From: Lucifuga dentata
Lineage: Eukaryota > Chordata > Actinopteri > Ophidiiformes > Bythitidae
Assembly: GCA_014773175.1 (NCBI GenBank)
Contig: VXCM01001437.1
Span: 224,824 to 288,823 of the forward strand
Direction of reading: 5' to 3'
DNA: 64,000 nucleotides
The translations under genes and the position numbers were made by a program. This document shows positions 11,323 to 23,179 of this stretch, piece after piece (position 1 is the stretch's first letter; each line of letters begins with the position of its first letter). A model generated the notes under the pieces. It saw nothing but the letters and a program-made list of their open reading frames with translations, searched no databases and had not been told where the DNA came from.

Positions 11323-11622
11323 TTTAAAGGACCATATCTGTGGTTTTGCATGTTTGTGCCCAATCTATACACCTTATGTTACTGACAACCATTTCCCAAA
11401 ACATACTACTGGAGCAGTAAAAATTAGAATTGTTTTTTCCTCCCTTCCAGATGGCCATTGGTTTCAATTCATTCCAGTACGCAATATAATTAACTTGTAG
11501 AGCCTTGAAACATACTTGAGATTGGCAATTTTTTTTCTCTATTATATATATCTATATCTATATCTATATCTATATCTATATAAATATAGATATAGATATC
11601 TATATCTATATAGATATAGATA

Positions 11623-11660
<38 letters not shown>

Positions 11661-11995
11661 TTTTTNTTTTTTTTTGTCAAAGTAAAAAACACAGAGCTGC
11701 AGGGAAGAAAATGTGTCTCCGCCAGGAAATATAGCTGTCCCAGTAGAAGACAGCTTTTACTAAGAAATTAAAAAGGATGGTCCCTTCTACATTCAGACAT
11801 GCATGTTAGCAGGTGAAACATTGAGTTTCCAGGTGGATGTATCACCTGAACATTTAAATTTAGAAAAATTAGGGATTTGACAAAATAACAGGAAAATTAA
11901 AATATAGTCTTATATTTTGGAAAATGGATCAGTCACATAACATATATGATATTTATTAGGCTCAAACATGCAAAATTACCAGTATTGTCCTTAAA
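11323..11995 (+). mobile_element. MITE family A, full copy inside the intron
   Basis: It starts TTTAAAGGACCATAT with GGTTTTGCATGTTT and ends AAACATGCAAAATTACCAG then TTGTCCTTAA. These are the family's long inverted ends. The internal order matches 21375-21959. A TATATC microsatellite and a poly-T with an N have expanded in the centre (11541-11675), making this copy longer than the others. Confidence 0.75.
11541..11675. repeat. TATATC/GATATA palindromic microsatellite plus poly-T
   Basis: TATATC units switch to their reverse complement (GATATA) and back twice, so the tract can fold on itself. It ends in (TA)n and a T homopolymer interrupted by N at 11666. Confidence 0.85.
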
Positions 11996-12502
11996 AATGA
12001 CCATCCCTTCTACATTGGGACATACATGTATGAAAGGTTTGTCAACATCTGTCATGCTTGTCAAGCAGCAGTATAAGAGATATATATTTACAGTTATGAT
12101 CAGCTGAGAAAAAAAAAAAAAACATGTTTCAGACAATGCAGTCTTGGGTAAGACCTTCATCAAGCCAAATCTTTTCTTTTACAGTAGATCCCTTGGCTCT
12201 TGTAGTTTTGTGATCCTTTGGTATAAAGTTTCACAAGTGGGTTTGTAAACGTGACACTGTTGTGCATAGCTTAATTGTGTTACCTCTCACTGCCATTTGG
12301 AGCCACCAATGTGCAAACTTGGATATTACAGTGTTAAACCCTGTGCCAAGTCTCCCACAAGCCTCCAGATAGTCCCGAGTCCTCTGAAGTAGGAGTTAAC
12401 TGACTGAAAAACTAAATTCCAATTCCAAGTCATTACAAATGACTGACATACAAATGCCCTTGAAATTAAGTCTGCATCATAACTTAAATCATTCAGCCAC
12501 AA

Positions 12503-12640
12503 GTTCCCACCTGAAAGGAGCCTCATTCTGCTTTGATGACACCCATGCTGCCTCGCAGCTCAAAAGGGTGATTGATTAAAGCAAGTAAGTCATAGCACTT
12601 CCAATTGCAACACTGTCTAAGATCTTTTAAAGGTGTGTTT
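12503..12640 (-). pseudogene. Relic duplicate of the exon 2 5' edge
   Basis: On the minus strand the acceptor reads CTCCTTTCAG (better than the parental CTCCTTTGAG), followed by GTGGGAACTTGTGGCTGAATGAT. The parent reads GTGGGAAATGTGAGACTCAGTGAT. An indel shifts the frame and the phase-0 reading meets a stop after five codons. Similarity fades further into the exon. This looks like an old tandem duplication of intron plus exon edge that no longer codes. Confidence 0.55.
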
Positions 12641-13251
12641 CTATGTTCTCAATGACCTCCGATGCAAACATGGAGGAGAAAAAATCAGATTGACGAAGCC
12701 TCTTATTTGTGACAGTATTAACGTGATACAGCAGAGCTTTTATCTTATATAGAGCTGAAGTTTGTGTTCAAGATTCTGGAGCAAAATCATTTGTGCTACA
12801 AAAAGGGGTTACCCAAAATACATGACTGAGGCCATGGTGGCTGCATTTATAGACTACTGAGAGCACCAAACTTATGTAACACGGCACACACAACATGCCA
12901 AACACACCCTAACCCCCTTGAGTTGTTTCTGTCCTGTTCTCCAGCCACAGGTTGGCGGTGTTAAAAAAATCATTAACCACTGTGAAATGGATCACTGACT
13001 CTCATCATCAATTACAAAGACTTTGTTTAGAGACACAAACATAAATTGATTTTGCAAGGCCAGAAACAACAAGTGGAGCACAGAAATAAAACAAGAGCTG
13101 TGTCATATGGATGTGTGCTGCATGAACTTATCTGGTACCAGCAGGCGGCAAAGTAAAAGACCAACAAACCTCTGGATTACCAGCCACTGCTGCAACACAA
13201 ACAGCATTTACTCTGAATATAAATCCTCACAAACAGCACCCTTTGCTTGTT

Positions 13252-13289
13252 GAAAAAAAAAAAAAAAAAANAAAAAAAAAAAAAAAAAA
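13252..13289. repeat. Poly-A with N
   Basis: A homopolymer of about 37 A interrupted by an N at 13271, probably an assembly join. Confidence 0.9.
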
Positions 13290-14127
13290 CATTTTGATAA
13301 TGTATACAATAGCATCAAATCGTGCCTGTCAGAAATCTCTATAACTACTGTAAATTCCACGTTAAAAGCAATTTTAGTTACATAAATTTAGTTACACATT
13401 ATTAGTTCAATAATTCATCAATAACTCTCTTTGTATTGTTTTGAAATATGCAAAAAGTTAATCTTTACATTAACCTTATGGCATTATCATATGTCTCCAC
13501 CGACACAATGACTAAACAGTCAGCCTGGAGACTAATATGCTTAAATTTGCTCTCACTCTGTTGGTGTAATCTAAATGCTGGAACACTTGCTTAACCTGAA
13601 TACTAATATGGTTGAATTTTAAATAAATAAACTTCATGCGTGTGCTGCAACGCTGAAATAGAAAGGTAAATTTGCTAATACGGACTGTATTAATTCTCAA
13701 ACTTGGTCAAAGAACAGCAAGCCAAAATAAACAGAATCCTGCTGCCAAAAGGTTTAAATGCATCAACAGGAAGAGAAACTAAATTTGGAGGGAACAGCTG
13801 AATATCCAGTAAACTAAAATCTTGGAAAATAAAAACTGAGACAATTGACAGAAAGAGCCAAACGTGGCATCAACAGGCAATCTGTGACATTGGTGGGTTA
13901 TCACTGTTTTGTTCAACCAATTGATCGACAATGACTGATAACTTTATACTTATGTATTTAATAAAACCTTAAACAACTAGACAATCAGACGGTGAATGCT
14001 GTAGGGTGAGAACTGGGAGTTTCTTTCCTGTTTGGAGACTGTAAAATAAAATCTCAAGGCATGAATAAAACCGACAAAGCTGCGTTTTACAGTACACAAC
14101 AGTATAGTACAGCAGTACAGGACTTAC

Positions 14128-14151
14128 CTCGCTGAGGCTTCCAAATACCAT
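14128..14151 (-). CDS. Coding exon 1 (8 codons) of the candidate minus-strand gene
   Basis: On the minus strand ATG at 14151 opens MVFGSLSE and runs into a consensus donor, GCGAG then GTAAGTC, with the intron starting at 14127. Exon 1 ends in phase 0, which matches the acceptor of exon 2 at 10981. The 5' untranslated part lies in the CpG-rich region immediately upstream. The start context is weak (T at -3, G at +4). Upstream ATGs, such as a short MKMRSSSGR-type frame near 14527, could act as upstream reading frames. If this ATG is not used, the exon could be wholly untranslated. Confidence 0.45.
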
Positions 14152-14189
14152 AAATCTTAAAAGCTGGGAGCAGAGGAAGTGTCTTTCCC

Positions 14190-14700
14190 TTCCTCACTAG
14201 TTGATCTTCTTATATTTCAGCACCACGGAAAGCGCGTCTCCGTCCGTCTCTCTGGGGGAAATGATGCAAGTTTGTGAACGCATCAAGTGCAAAGGCTGAA
14301 ACACGTTTCCTTCAAGTTTGCTGCCACCTCGTTGATGCAAACTGATGTCGTCGTGCCTTGATGGTTTCAGAAAGAGTGCGGCCAATCACAACGCCTCCTG
14401 CGCTTTAACTCTCACATTTTTGCGCATCACCGAAAAGTCTCCAAGGACCGCTGCGTGTCCGCCTCCGGCTGCACTAACGGTGTCTCTAAACCGGGATTCT
14501 CCCGCTGGAGGACCGCATCTTCATCTGTAGCCTCTCTTTGTCTTCAAGGCGATGCTGCTGCTGATAAAGATGGGACCGTGGGTTTCGTCCTGCGCCACAC
14601 AAACCGACTGGATACGGGAGCGCAGCGGAGAGAGCCGGGAGCAGGAGGAGTGTCTTTCACGGTCTGAGTTCATTAAAGACTCCTCTAATATAAATGATCG
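14190..14700 (-). promoter_or_regulatory. CpG-island promoter region
   Basis: This is the only long stretch in the window dense in CpG (several dozen in 500 bases) and clearly GC-richer than its surroundings. It contains a CCAAT box at 14382-14386. It directly precedes the first exon and consensus donor on the minus strand, as expected for a vertebrate promoter and 5' UTR. The plus strand is also open from 14552 (MLLLIKMGPWVSSC...) but lacks a following donor that I trust, so bidirectional use is only possible. Confidence 0.6.
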
Positions 14701-15277
14701 CTCGGTGTCTCCTCGTTATAATAACCCATCTTTTCTTATTAAATATTGCGCTGCAAGTGTAACACTCCTGTGATGTGTTCAATGTTCTCCTGCTCAGGGA
14801 GTAAAACTGAGCTACAGTACGACAGAGTTTAAATTAGATAATTATATGTCCCTGCCGTTTCCCAGAGATTACAGATAACTTGTAATAATAAATGATGAAA
14901 CTCAAACGTTGCCTCTGCGTCTGTATTTGTGCATTTTTGAAAAAGTTTTTCGGAATGAAGGCATGTTATTTCAAACAGGAAAATATGTGTCCCCAGTTAG
15001 TTTCCGTTTTCAGTATAAACTAAAATATTTGTCTTCATTGGTGTTAGATTGTGATTAGGAACAGTAGCTTCAGCTGAGTCTCAAAGAAATTGATTAATGT
15101 AATATATTAATGTAAGTCAATGAAATATCCTCTAAGTGGCAAGCATGGCTGATAAGTGTTTAAAAAAAGATCTAACTTGCTCTTGTTATACACGTTTTTA
15201 ATTTCTGCACTCAGAGCTTTCCAGAATAGAAGGAATCTTTTCTGAATCTGAGACACAACCACAAGCACTTCATAGAT
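14701..15277. other. No gene recognised
   Basis: AT-rich flank of the CpG island; nothing identified. Confidence 0.5.
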
Positions 15278-15822
15278 TTAAAGGACCAATTCGGTGGTTT
15301 TGCATGTTTAAGTCAAATAAATAAATAAATACTACCTGTACGCGTTACATTACTGACAACCATTTTTCAAAATATATAACCCTATTCATTTTCTCCTATT
15401 ATTTTGCCAAATTCCCTAATCTTTCAAAGTCAAATGTTCAGGTGATACACCCACTTTACAATTCAATGTCCACCTAACACAATTGCAGAATGCACAATCA
15501 TTTTTAATTTCTTGGTAAAAAGCCATCTTCTCATGGGACTATATCCCCTGGCACAGACATACATTTTCTTCTCTTCTATCTTGGACAGGTTAAAAAAAGT
15601 TATTGACATAAAAATTTAAAAATGTTCTCTGTGATGGATTACTTATCTCAAGCAGGTTTCAAGTCTCTACAAGTTGATTTTAATAGCGTACTGGAATGAA
15701 CTGAAATCAATGGCAGTCTGGAAGGTAGAAAAAGCAATATTTTATATTTTGGAAAATATTTGTCAGTAACATAACACATGTATGCAACTCAAACATGCAA
15801 AACAACTAGTATGGTCCTTTAA
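15278..15822 (-). mobile_element. MITE family A, full copy in reverse orientation
   Basis: Both ends carry the family terminus: TTTAAAGGACCAATTC with TGGTTTTGCATGTTT on the left, AAACATGCAAAACAAC with ATGGTCCTTTAA on the right. The internal halves are in the opposite order to the copy at 21375-21959, so this copy is inverted. TTAA occurs at both borders. Confidence 0.8.
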
Positions 15823-18384
15823 GCTTTGGGTACAGATATTTAAGTAGTCTTGGGCTTTCTTAGTGGAAAAACAGTAATCCCTCTTAGTGTGATTGCGATC
15901 AATTGTTATCAATTAGTATAATTGAGGACCTGCAAAAGTGTTTTTCACTGAGGTGAGATCAAACCGTCACTCCAACACTTTGACTTTCCAGCATTAAGCG
16001 AGTGTTAAGAATTACAGCCTCCACCCAGGAATGACCACCAGCCTCAGGATACACACTGAATATAAGCTATTTGAAGTTTGCACTGATTTGAACTAAAGGA
16101 TTTTGCCCAGTCATTTTATCTAAAAAGGGATTCATAGTTGGAAAAATAGAGCTTTAATGAAAGAAGAAAAGGCCCTGTGGGATGTATATCAAACGCCAGT
16201 GGATGTGCATAATTCATCTCATACTATTTTATAAGGCCCTGTAGTAGGGCTTTCTTTAATCTGTTTTTCTTTCTTGTTTAAAAATCCTAAATATTAGCAG
16301 TCTGCCTGCACAGGAGAGAGGCTGTTTGCTTGGATCTTGTGAGGCAATATGTTTTTCCGTTTTGTTTCCTAAGTGACAGCTTGTACGAGTAAAAACCTCA
16401 ACTCAGAGCCCCTGGGAAAGTGTATCGCAGAACTGGAGAAGAATAATTTAAATATCAAACTGCTTGACTTGCTCTTCTCTATTATCAGGCGAGAGCATTT
16501 TGAGGGGCCAGAGTTAATGTAAAATGATTTAGCATTATTTTAAGTAGGTTAGTACAAATATAAGTGCAGTATTTCTTCTGTGCAGCAACAGGCTATAGAA
16601 TAGCTCATTTAGTCACTACGTCCATGGTTTTATACTCAGCACTTATTGCTATGTTATTGTGGGGGGGGGGGGGGNGGTTCAGTAGGAAAGTGATCTTACT
16701 TCTTCAGGGTGTGGCTGATAAGAAACATATGCTGCTTCAGCCAGCTCAGGTCTGAGACTCCCAAGCTCATCCTGACTTGAGCACAACCCCCTCTACTGGT
16801 GTTACCCAGCAAAGAAAAATCTTCCCACATCTTCTTTGGCTGCAAGGACACTTGGTACAAGGCCAAGAACATTCATTTAGACCCACACGAAGGCTTTGCT
16901 ATCATTGCAGCATAAGCAGGATTTCTTATGAAGCCTTTTTCATTCACCAAGCTGTGGCATGTAAGTGGGGCAAAACATAGCCCAAGTCCTGAAGATCTCA
17001 GAGGCAGCAACACAGCAGCTGCAGCATTATTCTGCTGGGACTGTGGGCTGCTCATGTGTGGTATCAGCAGACATGACTAGAAAATAATAAGATCAGCGTG
17101 TTTTGCTTCAGCGAGGATGGAAAAATCTGTGTAAGTGCTTTTTACTGGGACTTTATCAGACATCAATTACAGTCTCAGTGATTGATTTCCTTCTCAGATC
17201 TGAGATTGCCATACAGCTCACTCACACTAATATAATGTGTCATTTTTATCAGATCTGAGTAGAGTCATGTATGCTTGCATATTTTTACTAATTGTGCTAT
17301 GTTGAAAAATATTATTTTAATACATCTGCTAGATGAAAGGGAGAATGGGTTTATCAATGAATTTGTACAAGACACAATCCTAAGTCTTAAAAATCATTAT
17401 GTCACAGCCTCTTGAATGAAAATGGTCTCATGTCTAATGTTTGTTAATTAATATGTAGTGTGTTGGACAGATTCTGATGGATTTTGAAGATTGGGAGTGT
17501 TGACACATCTCCCTGGCTAAAAGACAAACAACCCCCCTCGTGACACATTCATCAGTATAATCCTCTCAATGCTCATCACTCATCCAACTCTGGCATTTGG
17601 TGTTACTCATAATCAATAGTGCTGGATCCAAAGTTTGCACAAAGCAAGCAGTTGCCAATTATGTAGCACCCACAGAATATTGTTGCTGTCGTGGGAAAAA
17701 ATGTGTCTTTTTCTTACTTGAACTAAGTTTATGTAGTTATTTGCAGTAGATGTGTTAAGGGCAGTTTAAAAAAAAATGTGCAATCTCATAAATATTCAGT
17801 AGTGTGAAAAGAAGTATTCTTGTTTGCATTCTGTAAAAACCCCACATGTTCTGAGCATCTGGGCTGCTTGATCTTTGTTATTGCTTGAAATTTATTCAAG
17901 CAATGATCACGCTCAGTTCACACTCACATTTTACCATCTCACCATCTTACCGTGTTAACCTGTTGACAGATTTGTAAGCTATGGATCTCATGTAATGAAT
18001 GATTCATTACATTCTGACAGAAACTATACCCCAAGGTCCAATAATGTCTTATGTAATCTTCCTCAAACTTATTACAGACTCAGCAAAGGCATTACTCTGC
18101 ACTGCTCTAGATTGCTGTTTTGGCCTGGCTACCCTGTTTGATTATGATAAATGGATTTGAGCCACTGTTGAAAGAATTACAGAATAAGTCCTACATTCTC
18201 CATTTAAAAACGCTGTTTTACTTTTGGTATTGACTGATGCACAGCATAGAACCAATTGCATCTTTTGTTTGCATCAGTGCCTCAGAGCTTCAGTTTTCAC
18301 TGTGGTCAGTAAGGGCGGAGTCAAACCTTGTTCTTCTTCTTTTTTTTTCTTCTTTTTTTACAGACCTGGATCATTTCCATCTTA
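15823..18384. other. No gene recognised
   Basis: Contains a G homopolymer with N at 16661-16677 and two small palindromes (17880-17904 and 17990-18012). No coding exon was supported. Confidence 0.5.
16661..16677. repeat. Poly-G with N
   Basis: G homopolymer broken by an N at 16675. Confidence 0.9.
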
Positions 18385-19165
18385 AATTCTGTTGGTTTGG
18401 GCACACAGCAATCAAACTTGGATCTGCACCAAAACCACCACCTAAGGTGGGTGGTGTCGGTCCAATTCCAATCAAACAGGTGAAGTGGCTTGTTTGTGGT
18501 GTGAACATTATCCACACTAGACCCGAGCCAACTACGAGATAATCTATTGATGTACTGATTGATCTAGAACCGGAGAGGGTTGCACAGAACTACAACTGCG
18601 ATAAAGTTTGTTTTACATTAGACGCTCATCAGTTATCCCCTATTTAAAACCATTAAAGTGCTGAATGTAAAACAAACTTTACCACAGCTAAACTACACCT
18701 TTGATTAGACATAGCACTTGAAACAGATGCTTTGAAATGGTCATAACATATGAATCTTACTTAACACATATTCAGATGAACATGTTGAAAGTTAGCATGT
18801 GGTTGTATGTGCTCAGTATGCTCCATTGTCCTGCTCAAACATCTGAAGGCAGCATCATCCTGAAGTCAAATACATCTTCTGCTGCCGTAGTTTGTTTGGT
18901 ACATGGTCCAAATGATGACTATAACTAGAAATTCCATGTTAGTTTTATGTTATGTAGTTATCTCAGCATAGTAAAAATGTTCCTGTTTTAATTTTTTTTC
19001 TCCTGCTCCAGATATTTCTGACCAATGAGCAGAGTGATTGTTCTCACATGACTTTTGCTGCAATATTTTGGTTTGATTGGATTTTTTTCTTGTGACATCA
19101 AACCATAGCAATTGGTAAATGCATCATTGTAAAAACTTTAGTTGCTGATTCAGACCAGAACAAAT
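18385..19165. mobile_element. Dispersed repeat family C, copy 1
   Basis: Collinear with 37875-38350: 'GGTGTGAA.AT.ATCC.CACTAG', 'AATCTATTGAT', 'GATTGATCTA', 'ATAAAGTTTGTTTTAC.TTAGA', 'TCACATGACTTTTGCTGC', 'CTGATTCAGACCAGA'. The 'GATTCAGACCAGA.CAAA' end is typical of a common fish non-autonomous DNA element. This copy carries an additional internal segment (about 18660-18970) that begins with an 18-bp inverted match to its own 18602-18619. Confidence 0.6.
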
Positions 19166-20370
19166 AGATTACATGTATGAAACAGATTATGTCATGAAAC
19201 AACCTGAGTATTTATGCTCGAGTGTCAGTCCATCAGGGAGACATTCAGAACAAACAGAAAGATTAGACTTGCCTAAAATTTGAGGGCTTCATGCCTTTAT
19301 ATTTGCCATCTGTTTGAAACGAAAGGGGTATTTGGCTATCAGTAAGATACAATTCTCATAAGATGGTGCTGGAAAAATTTATAGTTACTGTACATGCTTG
19401 GAAGATTGCACTTTAAAAGCCAGCAAACACTGTACAGAAGTATTAGCCAACTGGATGTGAATGAGAGAAGTTTTAGAGGAAAAACCCTGTGTTATGAGCA
19501 CAGCACAGGCAATAGTGATAACACTGAAAAGAGAGGCAAGAAAATCATCTGAGTCCAGAACACGTCTGCTGTGCAAAAATGCCCTGATACTCTTTCTTCT
19601 GCTTGTCTGATGAAGATGAATGCATTTGTGGTGCAACTCATTTGAGGTTTCCAGCGAGGATGCACTAAGCTGGAGCCGGGTCTTGATCAATATACAGGTA
19701 AGGCACAGCAAGCGCAGCCAGTTTCCCAGCTGAATACTCCAGAATCAGGGTGTGTATATAAGCCCTCAGGTGAAGAGTCTGTGTATGAATCATAAACTAT
19801 ACGTTTTACTTACTGTATGGCAATTACCTGTAAATATTGAGAATGTTTAAAAATGCAGCCAATCACATTTCAGTGTCAAAGCACTTTGCTGTGGCTCATA
19901 AATTGCTAGTGAAGTGCTTTGTTTTTCCCTTCTGTTTAGTTGATCCTAAGCCTCTTTCCTTTAAACTTGAGATATTTTTCTGTGACCTTTTTTGTTGGAG
20001 AGGAAAATGAACGACCTTTGTGGGTCTAAGTGCTGGTATCTGTTTCAGAGCACCTGAGTGGAGGCTAGGTGATGTGCTTTGGGATGGCTTTATTTGGGTT
20101 AGGAGGATTCATGTATGTGTCAGCACCACAGGATGACCTGTCTCTTCCATACAAGTGTAATGTGATGAGTTGCGGCCTCACTTGTCTGGCAGTCATATAT
20201 TAGACTCCAATATCTGGCAGATTCTGCCTGGCACCCAACTAGCAATTTACTATAGTTCAGGAGGAGACAGAGTGAAAATAAAAATTAGATATTGATTTCA
20301 AGTTATATTACAGACTCAAACACCCTTCCAGTTTTACAGGAACTTTTTGGTGACTCCATTTACTTTCGCT

Positions 20371-20398
20371 TTTATTTATTTATTTATTTATTTATTTT
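20371..20398. repeat. (TTTA)n microsatellite
   Basis: About six TTTA units. Confidence 0.85.
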
Positions 20399-20603
20399 AT
20401 TTTTATTTTTTGTTGCTCTAGTTTATGAGTGAAAGTCAAGTTATAAAGATTTGTAAAATTAAAAAAAGGATGTATTATGCTTTTTATTATTTTTCCTATT
20501 TTTCCTCCTTAATATTGTAGGGCGTATGTTGGTGAGGTCAATAAAGGATTGTAAGATGCACTCTGTGAATGGTAGATAGAGTTGGGGTGTTTCAGTGTTT
20601 CTG

Positions 20604-20638
20604 TTTTTTTTTTTTTTTTTNTTTTTTTTTTTTTTTTG
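20604..20638. repeat. Poly-T with N
   Basis: T homopolymer broken by an N at 20621. Confidence 0.9.
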
Positions 20639-20783
20639 GTTAAAACACTAAAACAGACAAAAAATGTCACTCAGAGAGTTTAACTGTGAAGGTACGTATA
20701 TGCATGGGCAATCTGTACAGCATAGTATACTAATCCTATAGTAATCCATACAGTCTCTCTAATATGAATGAATTAATCTAGCA

Positions 20784-20806
20784 GTGTGTGTGTGTGTGTG
20801 TGTGTG
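20784..20806. repeat. (GT)n microsatellite
   Basis: GT dinucleotide run of about 23 bases. Confidence 0.9.
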
Positions 20807-21374
20807 ATCTGAAATACAAACAAAAATAAAGAGCAGGTCTATAATAAATGACTTGTTTCTTTACATTACTACAATGATAGCTATATGCTACAAACAATAG
20901 GCTTATATAACCTGAAGGCTGAGCTAAGCTAGTCAGTGCTTTGCAGCAGAAATAACTTACCTGAATGCATCTAGCTAAAAACAACCCCTAAAACAAACAA
21001 CAAAGTTTGAAACAATTCCAACAGACAGTGCCGTTAGTGGTACAACACCATAGTCGGACACAGTCAGAATTCCCATGTGTATTTCTGTTGGCAACATACA
21101 CAATAGTATGATCCTCAGGATGAGAAGTTCCCAAAAGAAGGTGATGTGTATTTATGTTGTGAGAATAACACTGCTGCTGTCATAGTGTTGTTGCAACCAT
21201 GTAGTTCCTACTTTAGAAAATTCTGGGTAAAGTAGTTCCTAATTTAGCTACAAACTTTTGATTTGAAAGTGCCTGAGTGAGTTTTCACTCAGTGTGCACA
21301 GCAGTTCTGCAGCAATTGAGAGTACAAATAGATGAAAGTTTTTGCATGTTAAAGCATTAAAGAGCAAAAGTCAG

Positions 21375-21959
21375 TTTAAAGGACCATACCACCATTTTGC
21401 ATGTTTGAGCTTAACATATTCAATTTTCATACACATAAGGTTACTGACAATCATTTTCCAAAGGATCCTACTGAAATGGTGAATTAAAAATGTTTTTCCT
21501 ACCTTCCAGACCACCATTGGTTTCAGTTCATTCTGGTACGCTATTAAAATCAACTTGTTGATACTTGAAACGTTCTTGGGATAGGTAATCCATCATTACG
21601 AACAAGGCTTTTTTTAATAAGTTATGTAATTTTAGCATTTAAGTGCAATAAAAAGTGTGGAGTGAATGTATGTCTCCACCGGGGAATATAGACCCAAAAG
21701 AAGACCTGTGTTTGTGGAAAAATTTTAACGACCGTGACTTCATAAGGCTGTGTAATTATTAACAGGCGAAACATTGATTTTTAAGGTGGGTGTATCACTT
21801 GAATATTTGATTTTGAAAGATTAAGAGATTTTGCAAAATATCAGGAAAGCTGAAATACGATTTTATCCTTTGGGAAATGAGTGTCAGTAACATAACATGT
21901 ATGAAAATTGAATATATTAGGGCTCAAACATGCAAAATGACTGGTATGGTCCTTTTTAA
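21375..21959 (+). mobile_element. MITE family A, best-preserved full copy
   Basis: The inverted ends extend about 95 bases: TTTAAAGGACCATACC, CATTTTGCATGTTTGAGC, TATTCAATTTTCATACA, GTTACTGACA and CATTTTCCAAAGGAT recur as a reverse complement at the right end. The unique centre has no transposase frame. It serves as the reference for the copies at 1-308, 11323-11995, 15278-15822 and about 36685-37245. Confidence 0.85.
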
Positions 21960-23141
21960 TATGCACATACAAGCAGAGGGTTGTATTTTATTCAGAGTTG
22001 AGGAAAGAATACTATTACTTAAACCTTTTGTATCTAGTCTTTAACTCTGCAGTAATTTCAAACATGGTATTTAATTTGTTGACCATGGTTAAAAATTACT
22101 TCTTCACAATCTTGACTGCCCTATAGTTCTTTGTGCTGTGAGAGGTTAGAATGAGCAGTTAGTCCCTCTGTTGCAGTTTAAAGAACCCAGACAGAGAGGC
22201 TGACTCGTGAATGATTCCTCCACTGAATTGTTAGGACAGTGCAGTTCACTGCTTCCATCTCCATTAATACTAATGATTGATAATGTAGCTCCAAATGCAC
22301 AGTTTCCTCTGTGGGTTGTGGGGACTGTGTTGTGTTTCCAAACTGATGTACTTTATTTGATAATGCACCATTGTTTTATTTGCCCAGTAGTGAATTTGTA
22401 AAAATTATGGCTCAGATCATCTCAAGTCTCCTTCAAAGAGCATCAAACATCAGATTTCAGAGTACAAGGCTCATAATAATTCCACCTGGATATAACTAAA
22501 AAAAAAAAAAATCTAATCAGAGTCAACATTTGCTTTGTCTTCGTGAGGAAATACGATATGTTCCAATCCAAAACATCTAATATTCATTTCCAGAAGTGGT
22601 TTGACCTGACCAGTGCAGCAGTAGGATCTGATGTATTTAGGTATGTATTATTCATCATGGGTGAACTCAGTTTGTGACTCTTTAATGATGAATATCTCAT
22701 TTTGGATTCCATTTCTCAAATTCCTTGTTTCTCTTTGAGTCTGAGAACTCTTGTTAACTAAAGAGTGAACTCTGTGAGTACAGATCCACACAAACTACCA
22801 CACACCCAAGCAGATTAGTGCTTCTGAAACTTGAAGAACTGATCCGGATAATCCTACTTGATTTCATCTGAAAATTGAACAGGGTATAATTATCAAAGGC
22901 ACTGAGGGTCTGGTATAAGTACCAGCAGACCTGGTTTATACTGGTGGATTATTTTGAGTTAGAGGAAGGCAGAGAGCAACATGTGCTCCCATCTGAAAGG
23001 AGCACTTTTATGCTGTGCTGCTGCAGCCATGCGGTCATGCTGACATATACAAAGATGGCTCCTCTGCATGTCATCACCTAAAGTCATATTCCTTCTGAAC
23101 ACTGGAATACACTCTTGAGCAGCAATAGTGTGGAATTTTTA

Positions 23142-23146
<5 letters not shown>

Positions 23147-23173
<27 letters not shown>
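23147..23173. repeat. Poly-T
   Basis: T homopolymer of about 27 bases. Confidence 0.9.

Positions 23174-23179
<6 letters not shown>

Larger units (their letters stand above)
11996..14127 (-). other. Probable intron of the minus-strand gene
   Basis: This lies between exon 1 (donor at 14127) and exon 2 (acceptor at 10982). It holds the relic exon duplicate at 12503-12640 and a poly-A tract with an N at 13271. No further exon was recognised. Confidence 0.4.
19166..21374. other. No gene recognised
   Basis: Holds TTTA, poly-T and GT simple repeats. A plus-strand CAG/GTAAGG donor-like site at 19698/19699 follows a short open frame, and a minus-strand 27-nt splice-bounded segment lies at 20961-20987. 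Neither is convincing alone. Confidence 0.45.

Noticed and set aside
13137..13152. Second CTCF-like word ACCAGCAGGCGGCAAA
   Set aside because: It mismatches the core at one key position and lacks the downstream GC-rich part; too weak to call.
14552..14773. Plus-strand MLLLIKMGPWV... frame in the CpG island
   Set aside because: It lies where the minus-strand 5' UTR is expected. The leucine-rich start is suggestive, but no donor or downstream exon supports it.
19617..19698. Plus-strand MHLWCNSFEV-type frame ending at CAG/GTAAGG
   Set aside because: An upstream stop and a poor acceptor make an exon unlikely, and the opposite strand is equally open.
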